A DNA stretch of 64,000 nt from Streptomyces sp. NBC_01775. Its GTDB lineage: Bacteria; Actinomycetota; Actinomycetes; Streptomycetales; Streptomycetaceae. Positions 17,383-26,556 of the stretch are shown piece by piece. The position numbers were made by a program, and so were the translations under genes. Positions within the stretch are counted from its first letter, which is position 1. Each line of letters opens with the position of its first letter. The stretch spans positions 8,997,595 to 9,061,594 of the forward strand of contig NZ_CP109104.1 in assembly GCF_035917675.1 (NCBI RefSeq). Direction: 5' to 3'. Below the pieces are notes generated by a model. It saw only the letters and a program-made list of their open reading frames with translations. It searched no databases and was not told the origin of the DNA.

Positions 17383-17419
17383 GGGGCCGCGTCCGCCGGA
17401 TGGTGGCGGACGCGGCCCC
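17383..17419. terminator. bidirectional hairpin terminator, 15-bp perfect stem
   Basis: GGGGCCGCGTCCGCC, 7-nt loop, exact reverse complement. It is placed between the convergent TOPRIM and PepSY genes. Confidence 0.8.
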
Positions 17420-17486
17420 TGCGGGCTCTCTCTCGGGGGCTTCAGGCGCGTGGCCCGGTGCCTGGTGCCTGGTGTCTGGTGCCTGG

Positions 17487-18170
17487 TCAGTCGTCGTCGC
17501 CGTCGTTGTCGTCCTGGTCGTCGTGGTCGATGTGCTGGCTCTGGACCTTGCCGTTGGCGGCGTCGATGGTGATGTCGTGGTTCTTGTGGTCCTTGCCGAG
17601 GACGTCGACCTCCCAGACGGTGGAGCCGTCGCGGTCGTTGTCGTCGAGGCTGTAGGCGGTGACGGTGCCGGGGACGGTCTTGAGGGCCTTGGCGGTGGCC
17701 TTGTCGTGGCCGGTCTTGTCGGCCTTGAGGTGGGCCTGGGTCTCGGCGGCGTCCTGGGCGGCGTCGTCGTCGCGGTCGGTGTGCTTGTTGAGGACCTTGC
17801 CGTTGCCGGCGTCGATGGTGATGTCGTGGTTCTTGTGGTCCTTGCCCAGGACGTCGACCTCCCAGATGAGGGAGCCGTTGCGGTCGGCGTTGTCGAGCTC
17901 GGCGGAGGTGGCGGTGCCGGGGGCGGCCTTGAGGGCCTTGGTGGTGGCCTCGGACTGGCTGATCTTGTCGGCCTTGACCTGGGCGCGGTCCTTGGCGGTG
18001 TCGTCGAGGTGGCGCTGGTTCTGGGGGAGCTGGACCGAGGAGTGCGGGGCGGGGGCGTCGTCGTCCGCGAAGGCGGTCGCGGCACCGGTGCTGCCGATCA
18101 GTGCGACGGCGGCGGCTGTGGCGAGGACGGCGGCGCGGGGGGTGAGCGTGCGCTTGGCGGTGGCCTTCAT
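17487..18170 (-). CDS. secreted protein with two PepSY domains
   Basis: 227 aa. The signal peptide (MKATAKRTLTPRAAVLATAA, then a hydrophobic run ending in TAFADDD) is followed by two PepSY repeats. Each contains KALK..PGT, a D/N-rich turn, WEVDVLGKDHKNHDITIDA and NGKV. PepSY domains bind or inhibit peptidases, or act as ligand sensors outside the membrane. The tail is nearly all Asp/His/Asn (HDDQDDNDGDDD), suggesting metal binding. The two repeats are almost identical at DNA level (17552 and 17801 regions, 249 bp apart), so the duplication is recent. GGAGG lies 8 nt before the ATG. Confidence 0.85.
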   Translation of the reverse strand: MKATAKRTLTPRAAVLATAAAVALIGSTGAATAFADDDAPAPHSSVQLPQNQRHLDDTAKDRAQVKADKISQSEATTKALKAAPGTATSAELDNADRNGSLIWEVDVLGKDHKNHDITIDAGNGKVLNKHTDRDDDAAQDAAETQAHLKADKTGHDKATAKALKTVPGTVTAYSLDDNDRDGSTVWEVDVLGKDHKNHDITIDAANGKVQSQHIDHDDQDDNDGDDD

Positions 18171-18261
18171 GGGGACGTTCCTCCGGGTGGTGTTGCGGCT
18201 TCCGTTCTGCCGGCGGGGGCCTGTCGTGCCCTTCCGACATGCACCACAGTGCGGAACGGAT

Positions 18262-18297
18262 CCTGAACACAGCCTGAAGTCCTGAAGCCCTCTTCAG
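18262..18297. promoter_or_regulatory. CCTGAA direct repeats upstream of the PepSY gene
   Basis: CCTGAA occurs at 18262, 18273 and 18281, and the last copy pairs with CTTCAGG at 18291-18297. Direct repeats at 11-bp spacing are typical of OmpR/PhoB-type response-regulator sites, which often control PepSY genes. No two-component genes are in the window. Confidence 0.4.
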
Positions 18298-18324
18298 GTT
18301 CCGGCCCCGGGAACGGGCGAAGGA

Positions 18325-18355
18325 GCCGGGCCCGCCGGTCGGTGGCGGGCCCGGC
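18325..18355. terminator. hairpin, 12-bp perfect stem
   Basis: GCCGGGCCCGCC, 7-nt loop, GGCGGGCCCGGC. It is downstream of the minus-strand LysR remnant. Confidence 0.65.
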
Positions 18356-18444
18356 CCCCGGCCGGAGAGTGGCGAGCGCGGCCCTTTCGGGCCGATGAGT
18401 CGCGCCGTCCGTGCGAGGTGGCCAATTGGCGCCGCGAAGGCCGC

Positions 18445-19218
18445 CTATGGGTGATGTGGCAGGTGCCACGCGTGCTCTGGGGGAGGGGGAGGCGCTCGCC
18501 CGTACCGGCCGGCGCGTTGTGCTCCCGGGCGCGGATGCGCGGTGAGTGCCCCCGCCGCGTAGTGCTGCGGAGTCCAGCAGACGTGCAGTTGCAGGCTCAA
18601 GGTGGTCCGCTCGACGGTGTCGATCAGCAGGGGACAGCCGCCGAACCGGGGCAGGTCAGTGGTGATGCCGACGCCGAAATCGCCTACCGCGAGCGCCTCG
18701 CTCATCAGGGCGTTGCTGCTTTCCGTCACATGGGCGTAGGTCAGGTCGGCCTGGGACACCGCCTGGTCGAGGACGGCTCGCGCCGGGTGCTCCCGGGTCA
18801 GCAGCAGCAGGTGTTCGGTGACCAACTCGGCGATCGTGATGCTGCGCCGCCCGTGGGTGGCCCACCGGTGGGTGGGGGCGACGTAGGCGCGCAGGGGTAC
18901 GTCCGTCAGTGGACGCCATGCCAGCGTCGGGTCGTCGGCCGGACCCGCGCCGAGACCGAGGTCGGCGTCATCGCTCACAGTGGCGCGGATCCGGTCCGCG
19001 GGTACCTCGCGCACCGAGACGAAGGGATCGTCGGGGCCCAGCGTCGCGACGAACGGCGCGACCACCTCGGTGATGGTGGTCTGGGCCGCGGCCACGACCA
19101 CACGGGACAGCCCGCCGCCTGCCATGTACTGTGCCGCGGCTTCGATCTGGTCGGCCCGGCTGACCCGGCTCCCGGCGACCAGTGTTGATCGTGCCCGTCG
19201 TACAGCGGCGCCGGCCCT
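18445..19218 (-). pseudogene. LysR-type regulator lacking its DNA-binding domain
   Basis: About 258 codons correspond to the LysR effector domain (TTITEVVAPFVATLGPDDPF, DADLGLGAGPADDP, LRAYVAPTHRWA, ESSNALMSEALAVGDFGVGI). The expected helix-turn-helix of ~60 residues before it is absent; upstream sequence in the same frame is Arg-rich and not LysR-like. Minus-strand sequence at 19220-19510 shows other coding-like pieces ([36 protein letters not shown]) in two frames, so the upstream part was replaced by debris of another gene. It cannot be a functional activator. Confidence 0.6.
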
Positions 19219-19494
19219 GGCCGGCGAGGTGCGCGAGGCGTTTCGCGAACGCGTCTTCCGCGGCCTGGGTCGAGACATCCTCCCCGGCCGGCGGGATCCT
19301 GCCGGCGCCGCTGGGCCACGAAGGCGAAGAACGCGGCGTGTTCGGCGGAGCCGACCATCGTCGTGCCGAAGTCGCAGGCGACGGCATTGAGGGCCGTCTC
19401 CGACCTGCGGGACGCTGGTGCTGATCACATCATCGGTGAGGAGTGCGTCGAGGACTTCGCGCGCGGATGCGTCGAGCGATTCGGATGCGTCCGA

Positions 19495-20421
19495 CAGGAT
19501 GCGAAGCGGCCATCGCAAGCGGGCTCTCGCCTCTCGGCATCGGGAGCGATGTCGCCATCTCCGTGCGCGGGCCCGCCGCCGACACCGGGATCGCCTCGAT
19601 CAAGTCCGCCCCATGGCAGGGTGCCGATGACCGGCCACTTCCCTGCGTACCGCGCCGTTGGTGGCACGCCGGCCCCATGGTCCGCAGCGTGCGCGACCTG
19701 CGCCTGGCGCTGTCCCTCATGGAAGGAGCCGACGGCTTTGACCCCTACACCGTGGTACCGCCCGCCGCGCAGCCCACCCGCGGCGCGGGGCGGCTGCGGA
19801 TCGGCTGGACCACCGGGGCATTCGGCACCGTCGACCAGGAGGTCGCCGCCACGGTCGCCGCGGCGGCCACGACTCTGGCCGACCTCGGGCACGATGTCCA
19901 AGAGAGTGACTTTCCATGGCTCTCCGACCGGGACTGCACGCTGCTGTCGGCGACACTGTTCCCCGCCCGAGGTACGGCCTGCCCTGCGCGCCGCCACCTC
20001 CGGCCGCGAGACGGAGGTGCATCCGGTCATCACGGCAGCCCTGGAGTCCGCCGAGACCACGGTGGCTGACTACGTCGCCGCCGAACACGAAGTGGAGCGA
20101 TTGCGCGCGCGATGCGCCGGGTGGTTCGCGGACCACGACATCCTGCTGTGCCCCGTGACACCCTTCCCCGCACCACCCCACGGCCTCAGCCGACTCGAGG
20201 TGAACGGCGTAACCCTGCCCGCGCGCGCGGTGATGCGTGCGACCGTGCCGTTCAACCTGACCGGCCTGCCCGCCCTCGCCCTCCCCTTCGGTGCCACGAG
20301 TGACGGCCTGCCCCTCGGCGTGCAGTTGGTGAGCCGCTGGTGGACCGACTCCCTCCTCCTCGACCTCGCGGAACGGCTGGAAGAGGTCAGCCCCGTCCGT
20401 GGCCGCCGGCCCGTCTTCTGA
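19495..20421 (+). pseudogene. amidase-signature enzyme, 5'-truncated and frameshifted
   Basis: The recognisable amidase-signature order is present across several frames: [20 protein letters not shown] with the cis-Ser region degraded, [19 protein letters not shown] and [17 protein letters not shown] in one frame, then [36 protein letters not shown] and [20 protein letters not shown] in another. At least two frame changes (near 19650 and 19960) and a missing N-terminal third, including the catalytic Lys, make it non-functional. Confidence 0.7.
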
Positions 20422-20661
20422 CCACCGTCAGGTGACAGCGGGCACCCACCCCCTCAACTGCGGCCGGATGACTCTGACCTTCACCGGCCTTGGGCGGCAC
20501 CGCGCTGTTGCCGGTGTTGGCGGCGGTAGAAGAGCCGGGCGGCCGGTGAAACTGCGCCCGTCGGCAGAAAGACGTGCATTCCAGGGTGGGGAGCGGGGAG
20601 ATGGTGGGAAACTGCCCGTTGCACGTCGGCCGCGTGAACGTCGTCCACGGAGATGGTGCAG
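20422..20661. other. short region with no gene seen
   Basis: Between the amidase remnant and the next frame nothing coding-like with a start was found. Confidence 0.4.
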
Positions 20662-20918
20662 ATGAGCAGGAGCCCTCAGAACAGGGCTGATCCGGCGGGA
20701 GGCGGCGCGGTCCTGCCCTCTGCACCAGGCCTGGTACTGGCCTTGATGCTTGCTCTGTTGTGGGGGCCGGCCCCGCCGCCGCATCGGCGCCGCGCGGCCC
20801 GTCCGAACCGCAACCCGGCTTGGGGCAGATGAGGGCCGCCGAGGACTTCGCCGGGAAGCACGGGGCGGTCACCAGGAGCGATGTCCCTGGTCGACCATCC
20901 GGGCGGGCACCAACTTGA
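20662..20918 (+). pseudogene. small secreted protein with a frameshift inside the signal peptide
   Basis: The ATG at 20662 has GGAG upstream and begins a hydrophobic segment GLVLALMLALL. The frame then becomes Arg/Pro-rich, whereas a one-base shift in the G5 run at 20762-20766 gives a normal signal-peptide end (VGAGPAAASAPRG) and a hydrophilic tail ending at 20918. Either a decayed gene or a sequence error. Confidence 0.3.
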
Positions 20919-21056
20919 GCGGCTCATCCGGTGCGTAGGGCGGAAATCCGATGGAACCACCGCGCCGGCCGACAGCGACGGCAAGTCCTACGAGGGCGGA
21001 ACCGACGACTTCCGGGCGCACAACAACCGGGGTGCTGCGAGAGGAAGGGGTAGCCG

Positions 21057-21257
21057 ATGATGTGGAAGGTCGGAGCGGGGGCGCTGTTCCTGTTCTGCTA
21101 TGTCGATGTCCTTGCGGTTCTCGCAATCGGAGACTGGATTTCGAGTGTCCGTCTCCCTCTGCTCTACGGCGGCCCAATCGCTTTCGTCGCCGGGCTCTTC
21201 GCCCCCGCTGTGCACGACGCCTACCTGCGGATCGAGAAGCGCAACGCGGGCCAATAG
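21057..21257 (+). CDS. small membrane protein
   Basis: 66 aa, starting MMWKVGAGALFLFCYVDVLA, with two hydrophobic segments and a charged C-terminus (RIEKRNAGQ). GGAAGGGG lies 6 nt upstream of the ATG. No family is recognised. The opposite strand also has a partial hydrophobic frame (21250-21455), so the true gene here is uncertain. Confidence 0.4.
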   Translation: MMWKVGAGALFLFCYVDVLAVLAIGDWISSVRLPLLYGGPIAFVAGLFAPAVHDAYLRIEKRNAGQ

Positions 21258-21455
21258 GTACTTCCCGAATCCCCGCGAGGTGGTGTGCACCCCGCCGTGG
21301 CAGAAGTGCGCACCACCAGGCAGGGCGCACTGCTCCCCGATCGCGGTGAGCACAGCCGGGCCGGCGGCCGGGTGCTGGTGGACGAGGTAGGCCGCGAGGA
21401 CACAGCCCAGCAGGACGGTGAGCAGGAGGGCCAGGACGTCGAATCTGATGTGCAT
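21250..21455 (-). pseudogene. N-terminal piece of a small membrane protein
   Basis: The ATG at 21455 starts MHIRFDVLALLLTVLLGCVL, followed by AAYLVHQHPAAGPAVLTAIG, a pattern of small Streptomyces membrane proteins. The frame then runs into non-hydrophobic sequence that is antisense to the 21057 gene. Probably a truncated remnant. Confidence 0.25.
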
Positions 21456-21639
21456 GAGGTGAACTCTCCACACGGTGAAGGTGGTTGATGGGGCGTGGTT
21501 TCCGGAAGCCGTGAGAAGAGTGGGGGAGCGCGGGGTTAGCGGCGCAACTCTCGCGAAAATCCGCTCGCCCTCCTGAATACCGCTGGTCAGACAGCCTGAT
21601 GCCGCTTTTCACGAGAACTTGCCCGCACGGGGTGCGAGA

Positions 21640-22330
21640 AGTTACGGCCCTCGGCGTGGTCGAGACGGCAGGGGCAGGACGACGGGCTGGCCGCGGGGCG
21701 CCGGCAGTGCCCGGCCGGGTCGGAGCACGTCGCACATCCGCGCCGCGTCCAACGCCGTCAGCACCTCCGAGGCGTCCTGGACGATGACCAGGCGTCGGCT
21801 TCCGTCCGCCGCGGGCTTGCCGGCAGTCCCGCCGGTGTACGTACTACTGGGGCGCCTCATCCCACGCCCCACGTCCACACGGCCGGCCTGGCGGGCGGCG
21901 ACCTCGCCCTCAGTCGGGACGGCGCTGTAGTTCGGGCCGTCGAGCGGCGTGATGTCGGCAGCAGCGACGGTGATGCCCAGCCCAGTTCGTAGCCGGCACC
22001 GAGCAGCACAGCGCCGTACACGCGTCCGGATCCGTCCCCCACGGCGCGTCCGCGCCGGGTCCATCCCGCACGGCGCACATGCCAGGACCGTGCCTGTGCT
22101 CCACATTCCGATTCAAGGTCTGCTGCAGGTTCTTCCCAATCCCACTTCGGCACGGTGAGAACACGCCGTCCAGGCGGAACGAAGGGGGAGGGTATGAGCA
22201 CCTTGAGCGGACAGCCACGGGCCAGGAGACCAGGTGAGATCTCCCCGGTGCAGCCCTCGGCGCTCCAGGAGAGGCCGCTTGCGGGGACCACGGTGCCGTC
22301 GTGGTGCAGCTCGGCGAGGACAACCCTCCA
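21640..22330 (-). pseudogene. decayed copy of an uncharacterised Streptomyces protein; relative at 59082
   Basis: Coding-like pieces lie in two or three frames in order: RVVLAELHHDGTVVPASGL, ECGAQARSWHVRRAGWTRRG, GRVYGAVLLGAGYELG, then ITVAAADITPLDGPNYSAVP, and finally TALDAARMCDVLRPGR. The 59082-59579 gene has the matching blocks EAILPTRYEHAD, RITVAADSITPIPGERYDAVP and ADMSAARVCDVCRPDRKP. At least two frameshifts are needed to join the pieces, and no start is visible. Function unknown. Confidence 0.5.
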
Positions 22331-22776
22331 GTCGAGCAGCCGCGGCCGGCGCGATCACCGGACAGCGCCAGGTCCGGTCCAGACAGCTCCGAGCACCCGG
22401 GGCTTGGCCCGTCGGCTTGCATACCTCCACCCGCGGCCTGGCAAGGCCGGTGACCGGACTCCTCACTCTCATCTGACGCGTGAGTTGTCCCGGACAGGAG
22501 CTGAGCAAGGCCGGGACAAACTTGTGAGCAGCTCGGACGACGGCGTGCTGTCCGGGACAGCCCCACGTCATTGCGCAGGTCGAACACGTGCCAGGACGCT
22601 GTGTTCCGACCCGGGGCCCGAATGGCCGCCGGCTTCCCGAAGCCAGGCGCGGTCCCGGCGCGTCACCCTGCACCGGCGTTCGCACCGGCAGCCTCCGGCA
22701 GCCGTTGATCGGCCTGCCGGCGCACAGCCACGCACAGCCACGCACAGCCACTCTCACTCTGTATGAGGAGGAAGTA
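22331..22776. other. 446-bp non-coding stretch before the secreted-protein pair
   Basis: No gene with start and ribosome site was found. It ends in a 10-bp tandem repeat (22721-22750) and the GAGGAGG ribosome site of the gene at 22777. Confidence 0.4.
22721..22750 (+). repeat. 10-bp tandem repeat, three copies
   Basis: CGCACAGCCA occurs three times exactly, 27 bp before the start of the first secreted gene, within its promoter/leader region. Confidence 0.8.
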
Positions 22777-23301
22777 ATGGGCAGCAGATGCCTTCCGCCG
22801 CTCCTTGCCGCGCTCATAGCGCTCGGGGTGGGCGGGACCACGGCGCTTCCGGCCGCCGCCGCCTCACCCGCCGCGGTGACGAAGACGCCATGCAAGGCCG
22901 AACACCTCAAGCGTTACCCGGGGGACTCAACCCCTCCCCACTGGCGGTATGGCGAGCTTGACTACAGCGTCACCGCCTGCCTGTCACAAGACCCCGCCGA
23001 CTGGTCAACGGTGGCGAAGTGGGAGACGAACAAGGTCGGTCAGTCCAACGGGATCTTCATCGACTCGGCCAAGGTGCAGGCCCTGCAGACGGACGAGGAC
23101 GCGCAGACCAAGTCCGCGACCTATGACGGCGACTTCGTGGTGAAGACCTGCATCCCGTTCGTGGAGTGGCCCTGCGGCCGGACGTACCGGGAGCACCTCT
23201 TCTTCACCGTGACGGTCACCAAGGCCACGGGGGCCGTGCAGATAAACCGGGTCTCTCACTCGATGCTGCCGCCCGGCCTCTCCCTGCACAGCACGCCGTA
23301 G
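22777..23301 (+). CDS. secreted four-cysteine protein, first of a tandem pair
   Basis: 174 aa. It has a signal peptide of ~30 residues ending in an Ala-rich site (LPAAAASPAAV). The mature part has four cysteines: PCKAEHL, TACLSQD, KTCIPFVEWPCGR. The last two sit in C-x5-WPC, followed by a strand FFTVTVTKATGAV. GAGGAGG 5-6 nt before the ATG makes the start secure. The next gene encodes a paralogue with the same Cys and Trp layout. Two disulfides are likely outside the cell. The family is unknown to me. Confidence 0.75.
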   Translation: MGSRCLPPLLAALIALGVGGTTALPAAAASPAAVTKTPCKAEHLKRYPGDSTPPHWRYGELDYSVTACLSQDPADWSTVAKWETNKVGQSNGIFIDSAKVQALQTDEDAQTKSATYDGDFVVKTCIPFVEWPCGRTYREHLFFTVTVTKATGAVQINRVSHSMLPPGLSLHSTP

Positions 23302-23335
23302 CACCGTCCTCGCCCCAGCCACAGAAAGGACGCTC

Positions 23336-23857
23336 ATGAGAACCATCCGATTGGCCACCTTGGGTGCGGCCTTGTGCGCCCTGCTTGCCGCCGGGACCGC
23401 CACCAGCCAGGCATCGGCATCCACGACGGGAGCGGCGGCTCCACGTTGTGAGCGCGAACAGGTCACGTGGTACCCGGGATCACTCGTCGGACGTTACCGG
23501 ATCGCGCAGTGGGACATGAATGTCCTGGTCTGCCCCGACAAGGCGCCGGAGGACTGGAAGACCAACTCCGACGTCGAGATCAACGCCACCGGGAGCAACC
23601 TCGGCGTCACCCTCAAGCAGAACTCGCTGACCACCACCGAGACCGGTGAGAACCAGTGGAACCGCTACGCCCGCTATGAGGGGCATCTCCAGACCCGGTC
23701 GTGTTTGCCGAAGGTGGGGTGGCCGTGCGACGAGTCGGAGAACTGGAAAGCGTGGTTCACCATCACCGTTGACAAGCGCACCGGAGAGGTCAACACCCAT
23801 CTGCAAGGCGCCCGGACACCACCCGGCGCCACCTGGGCACTGTTCCGCACACCGTGA
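23336..23857 (+). CDS. secreted four-cysteine protein, second of a tandem pair
   Basis: 173 aa. Signal peptide MRTIRLATLGAALCALLAAG plus an Ala/Ser-rich cleavage region (TSQASAS). Mature Cys layout matches the upstream gene: PRCEREQ, LVCPDKAPEDW, RSCLPKVGWPCDE, then WFTITVDKRTGEV. It begins 34 bp after the upstream stop, with GAAAGGA before the ATG, so the two are probably one operon. Sequence identity to the neighbour is modest, implying an old duplication with different fine specificity. Possible roles (inhibitor, toxin, coat protein) cannot be decided from sequence. Confidence 0.75.
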   Translation: MRTIRLATLGAALCALLAAGTATSQASASTTGAAAPRCEREQVTWYPGSLVGRYRIAQWDMNVLVCPDKAPEDWKTNSDVEINATGSNLGVTLKQNSLTTTETGENQWNRYARYEGHLQTRSCLPKVGWPCDESENWKAWFTITVDKRTGEVNTHLQGARTPPGATWALFRTP

Positions 23858-23873
23858 ACTGGGCCGACGGTGC

Positions 23874-24190
23874 ATGGCCGGCGCGACCGCGGCCCCGCAG
23901 CACGACCAAGTGCGGGCGGCCGGCATCGACTGCCCGAACGGATACGTCTGCATCTGCCCAGAGGCCAACTTCGGCGGGCAGCCGTGGGCGCAGCGGGCTG
24001 ACGGCAGCGTCAAGGACCTTCCCTCCGCGATCCGGGACCGCGGCAGCTCCATCCGCAACATCAGCGAACGAACCGCCCGCGTCTACGAGAAGAGGAATTT
24101 CGCGGGCCGGTGTGTCTCACCCGCAGCGGCGGCTCTGTCCACGACCTGCGCGGCTACCACCTCAACGACCGGACTCACTCAGGATCAACC
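23874..24190 (+). pseudogene. peptidase inhibitor family I36 protein, remnant
   Basis: Residues CPNGYVCICPEANFGGQPW, VKDLPSAIRDRGSSIRNIS and RVYEKRNFAGRC follow the I36 (streptomyces metalloproteinase inhibitor-like, crystallin-fold) pattern. After FAGRC the frame is lost, and the expected continuation TRSGGSVHDLRGYHLNDRT is in another frame. There is no signal peptide before it, so both ends are damaged. It directly follows the secreted pair. Confidence 0.6.
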
Positions 24191-24426
24191 GCAACGACCG
24201 CGGCTGACCCCGAGGGGCAGGCCGCCGCGAGCGGTCTCCCCCTCGGGGTCGTCCGGTTCCCCTTCGAGTACCGTACTGCCGCGAGGTTGCGACCGCCCGG
24301 CGGGCCCGACAAGTGCACGGACACCCCCGCTGGACCTCCTTCCGGACCCGACGACGACAGCCACCCTGCGCTCGCGAAGCACGCCGACACCCATGTCGTC
24401 ATCGGCTGTAACCGTGGGAGACGCAG

Positions 24427-24594
24427 GTGCCGGCACAACACCCCCTTCGCGGCGCAGTGCCCCAGCAGAACACCGATGCCCGCGCGTTCTACCAGCTCCA
24501 CGGCTTCACGGTCCTCGACACCAGCGACGGTCACCGGAACATGGAGCGCCTGCCCGACATGACCCTGCGCTGGACACCGGACGGTGCACGGTGA
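24427..24594 (+). pseudogene. C-terminal fragment of a GNAT acetyltransferase
   Basis: The 55-codon end NTDARAFYQLHGFTVLDTSD and ERLPDMTLRWTPDGAR is the typical final strand-helix of GNAT enzymes (N..A..FY...GF). The acetyl-CoA binding core is missing upstream. Confidence 0.55.
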
Positions 24595-24675
24595 ACCGCG
24601 TCCCGGCAGGCCGGAGACTCCACTGGTCCGGTGCTGGGCCGGGTCCGCGACCACGGTCTTCGTTGGTGTTGGGTG

Positions 24676-25416
24676 TCAGAGCTGAGTGCCACCGCCGTCC
24701 ACGGCGAGTTCGGTGCCGGTGGTGTAGGTGGCGTCAAACGCGAGAAAGAGCGCAGCCTTGGTCACTTCGGACGGGGTCCCCAGTCGCAGCATGGGGATCT
24801 GCGCGACAAGCTCCTTCGTCTCCTCGGCCGGCTGCCGGAGCATTGACTTGTCCATGATCCTGGTGTCGATCGGGCCGGGGCTGACCGCGTTGACACGAAT
24901 TTTTCGCGGGAGAAGTTCACGGGCCAGGCTGCGGGTCATCGAGCGTAGTGCCGCCTTGCTGGCCGCGTACGCGCTGAGCATCGGCAGGCCCAGCACGTTG
25001 ACGGCCGAGGTCGTGAGCACCACCCCGCTGCCCTCTGCCAGCAGCGGAGCGAGCTTCTGCACGGTGAAGTACGGTCCCTTGGCGTTAGTGGTCAGCAGTT
25101 GGTCGTACAACTCCTCACTCGTTGCCTCGAACGGTGCGGAGCCGGTGACACCGGCATTGGCGAACAGGGCGTCGACCGTGCCGAACTCGGCCTTTATCCG
25201 GTCGGCCAGCGCATCGATGTGAGGCAGTGACGCCGCGTCGCTGCGGACCGCGATCGCGTTCTCGCCGAGTTGGCCACGGGCGGCACTCAGCTTGTCCTGG
25301 TCGCGCCCGGTGATCAGGACGCGCGCGCCTTCGTCCACGAGTGACCGGGCGGTGGCCAGGCCCAAGCCACTGCTGCCTCCTGTGATGACGACCTTCTTGC
25401 CTTCATATCTGTCCAT
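24676..25416 (-). CDS. short-chain dehydrogenase/reductase (SDR)
   Basis: 246 aa, classical SDR: TGGSSGLG cofactor loop (~12-19), NAG at ~87-89, catalytic Ser in LTTSAVN (~S137) and YAASK (Y150, K154), then SPGPIDTR. ITGRDQDK after strand 2 (Arg at the end) suggests NADP preference. It probably reduces or oxidises a carbonyl/alcohol. It lies downstream of the quinone-oxidoreductase gene on the same strand with a 172-bp gap, so it may be part of the TetR-controlled unit. Confidence 0.87.
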   Translation of the reverse strand: MDRYEGKKVVITGGSSGLGLATARSLVDEGARVLITGRDQDKLSAARGQLGENAIAVRSDAASLPHIDALADRIKAEFGTVDALFANAGVTGSAPFEATSEELYDQLLTTNAKGPYFTVQKLAPLLAEGSGVVLTTSAVNVLGLPMLSAYAASKAALRSMTRSLARELLPRKIRVNAVSPGPIDTRIMDKSMLRQPAEETKELVAQIPMLRLGTPSEVTKAALFLAFDATYTTGTELAVDGGGTQL

Positions 25417-25588
25417 GTCGAATATCTCCTGTCTGTGGAATAGCGTGATGGTTCTCGCCCCGGCGGGCCGCCCTTGGCCGGACGGCGTCGAGTGCGACGT
25501 GCGAGCACGGCGCCGGCAGGTCCCGCCGAAGAGGGCGGCGAACGTGTTGCGGGCACTCGCTCCCGGCGGGTGGAGCGTGGCGTGGTGT

Positions 25589-26533
25589 TCAGTGAAGACC
25601 TGGCCGCAGCCTGATCACGACCTTGCCGTGGACGTGACGTCCGGCTTGCAGTGTCACGGCATCGCGGATCTGCCCGATCGGGAAGGTCGCGGCGATCGGT
25701 ACGGTGATTGCGCCGGCGAGGATCGCGTCGCTGATCCGCTCCATGGCGTCCAGGCTCGCGTCGAAACCACCGGTCGCGCGAACGCCGCCGGGAGGATTGG
25801 GCCCCGCGGCGATCGTGGAGATCCGCTCGGGCGGCACGCCGAGCGCGAGCGCGGCCTCGGCCGTTTCGATGCCGAACAGGTCGGTTGCCGCGGTCACGCC
25901 CTCCGGAGCCAGGGTCCGTACCCGGTCTGCCAGTCCGGGGCCGTAGGCCACGGGCTCGGCACCGAACTGGCGCAGGAACTCGAACGTGCCCTGCGCGGCG
26001 GTCCCGATCACTCTGGCGCCGGCGAGCTTCGCGAGCTGTATGGCGAACACGCCCACGCCGCCCGCGGCGCCGCCGACCAGGACGGTGTCGCCGGATCGCA
26101 GGTCGATCGCGGCCAACGCGGCGGCGGCGGTCATGCCGGCTACCGGAAGCGTGGCCGCCACCTCGTCGCTGATGCCCTCCGGCGTGCGCCAGAGCGGCTC
26201 GGTCGCCTCGGTGGGCGTCTTGACCACCACGAAATCGGCAGCGGCCCTGCCCTGCGCGCCGCCGTAGACACGGTCACCTACAGCGAAACCCGTGGCGTGG
26301 GCGCCGACCTCGTCGATGATCCCGGCAAAGTCGTACCCGAAGCCGGACGGCAGGCTGATGCCGAACCGGGCCGCGACCTCGGGCTGCGAGGCAATGCCCC
26401 AGTCCATGGGATTCAGACCGGCGGCCGTGACATGGACGCGGACCTCGCCCGGCCCGGCATGGGGTTCCGGAACCTCCCGCAGCTCCAGTACTTCGGGATC
26501 ACCGAATGTCTCGTAGACAACAGCCCGGCTCAT
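25589..26533 (-). CDS. zinc-independent MDR alcohol dehydrogenase / quinone oxidoreductase
   Basis: 314 aa. GroES-like N-terminus with HAGPGEVRVHVTAAGLNPMD, and the Rossmann motif VLVGGAAGGVGVFAIQLAKL (~150-169). No catalytic zinc Cys/His set is present, as in the QOR branch that uses NADPH. The ATG at 26533 has GGAGG 5 nt upstream. It is transcribed divergently from a TetR gene 84 bp away, with two operator copies between, a common oxidative or electrophile-response module. Confidence 0.87.
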   Translation of the reverse strand: MSRAVVYETFGDPEVLELREVPEPHAGPGEVRVHVTAAGLNPMDWGIASQPEVAARFGISLPSGFGYDFAGIIDEVGAHATGFAVGDRVYGGAQGRAAADFVVVKTPTEATEPLWRTPEGISDEVAATLPVAGMTAAAALAAIDLRSGDTVLVGGAAGGVGVFAIQLAKLAGARVIGTAAQGTFEFLRQFGAEPVAYGPGLADRVRTLAPEGVTAATDLFGIETAEAALALGVPPERISTIAAGPNPPGGVRATGGFDASLDAMERISDAILAGAITVPIAATFPIGQIRDAVTLQAGRHVHGKVVIRLRPGLH

Positions 26534-26556
26534 GAGTACCTCCAGCAGACGAAGTG

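Noticed and set aside
16357..18270. Large minus-strand frame through the TOPRIM and PepSY genes
   Set aside because: His/Arg/Pro repeats are produced by reading PepSY DNA in the wrong frame; no ribosome site or domain.
9854..22750. Short tandem repeats (9854-9889, 22721-22750, 28288-28318) as CRISPR
   Set aside because: Units are 9-18 bp without spacers of CRISPR size, and no cas genes are present.
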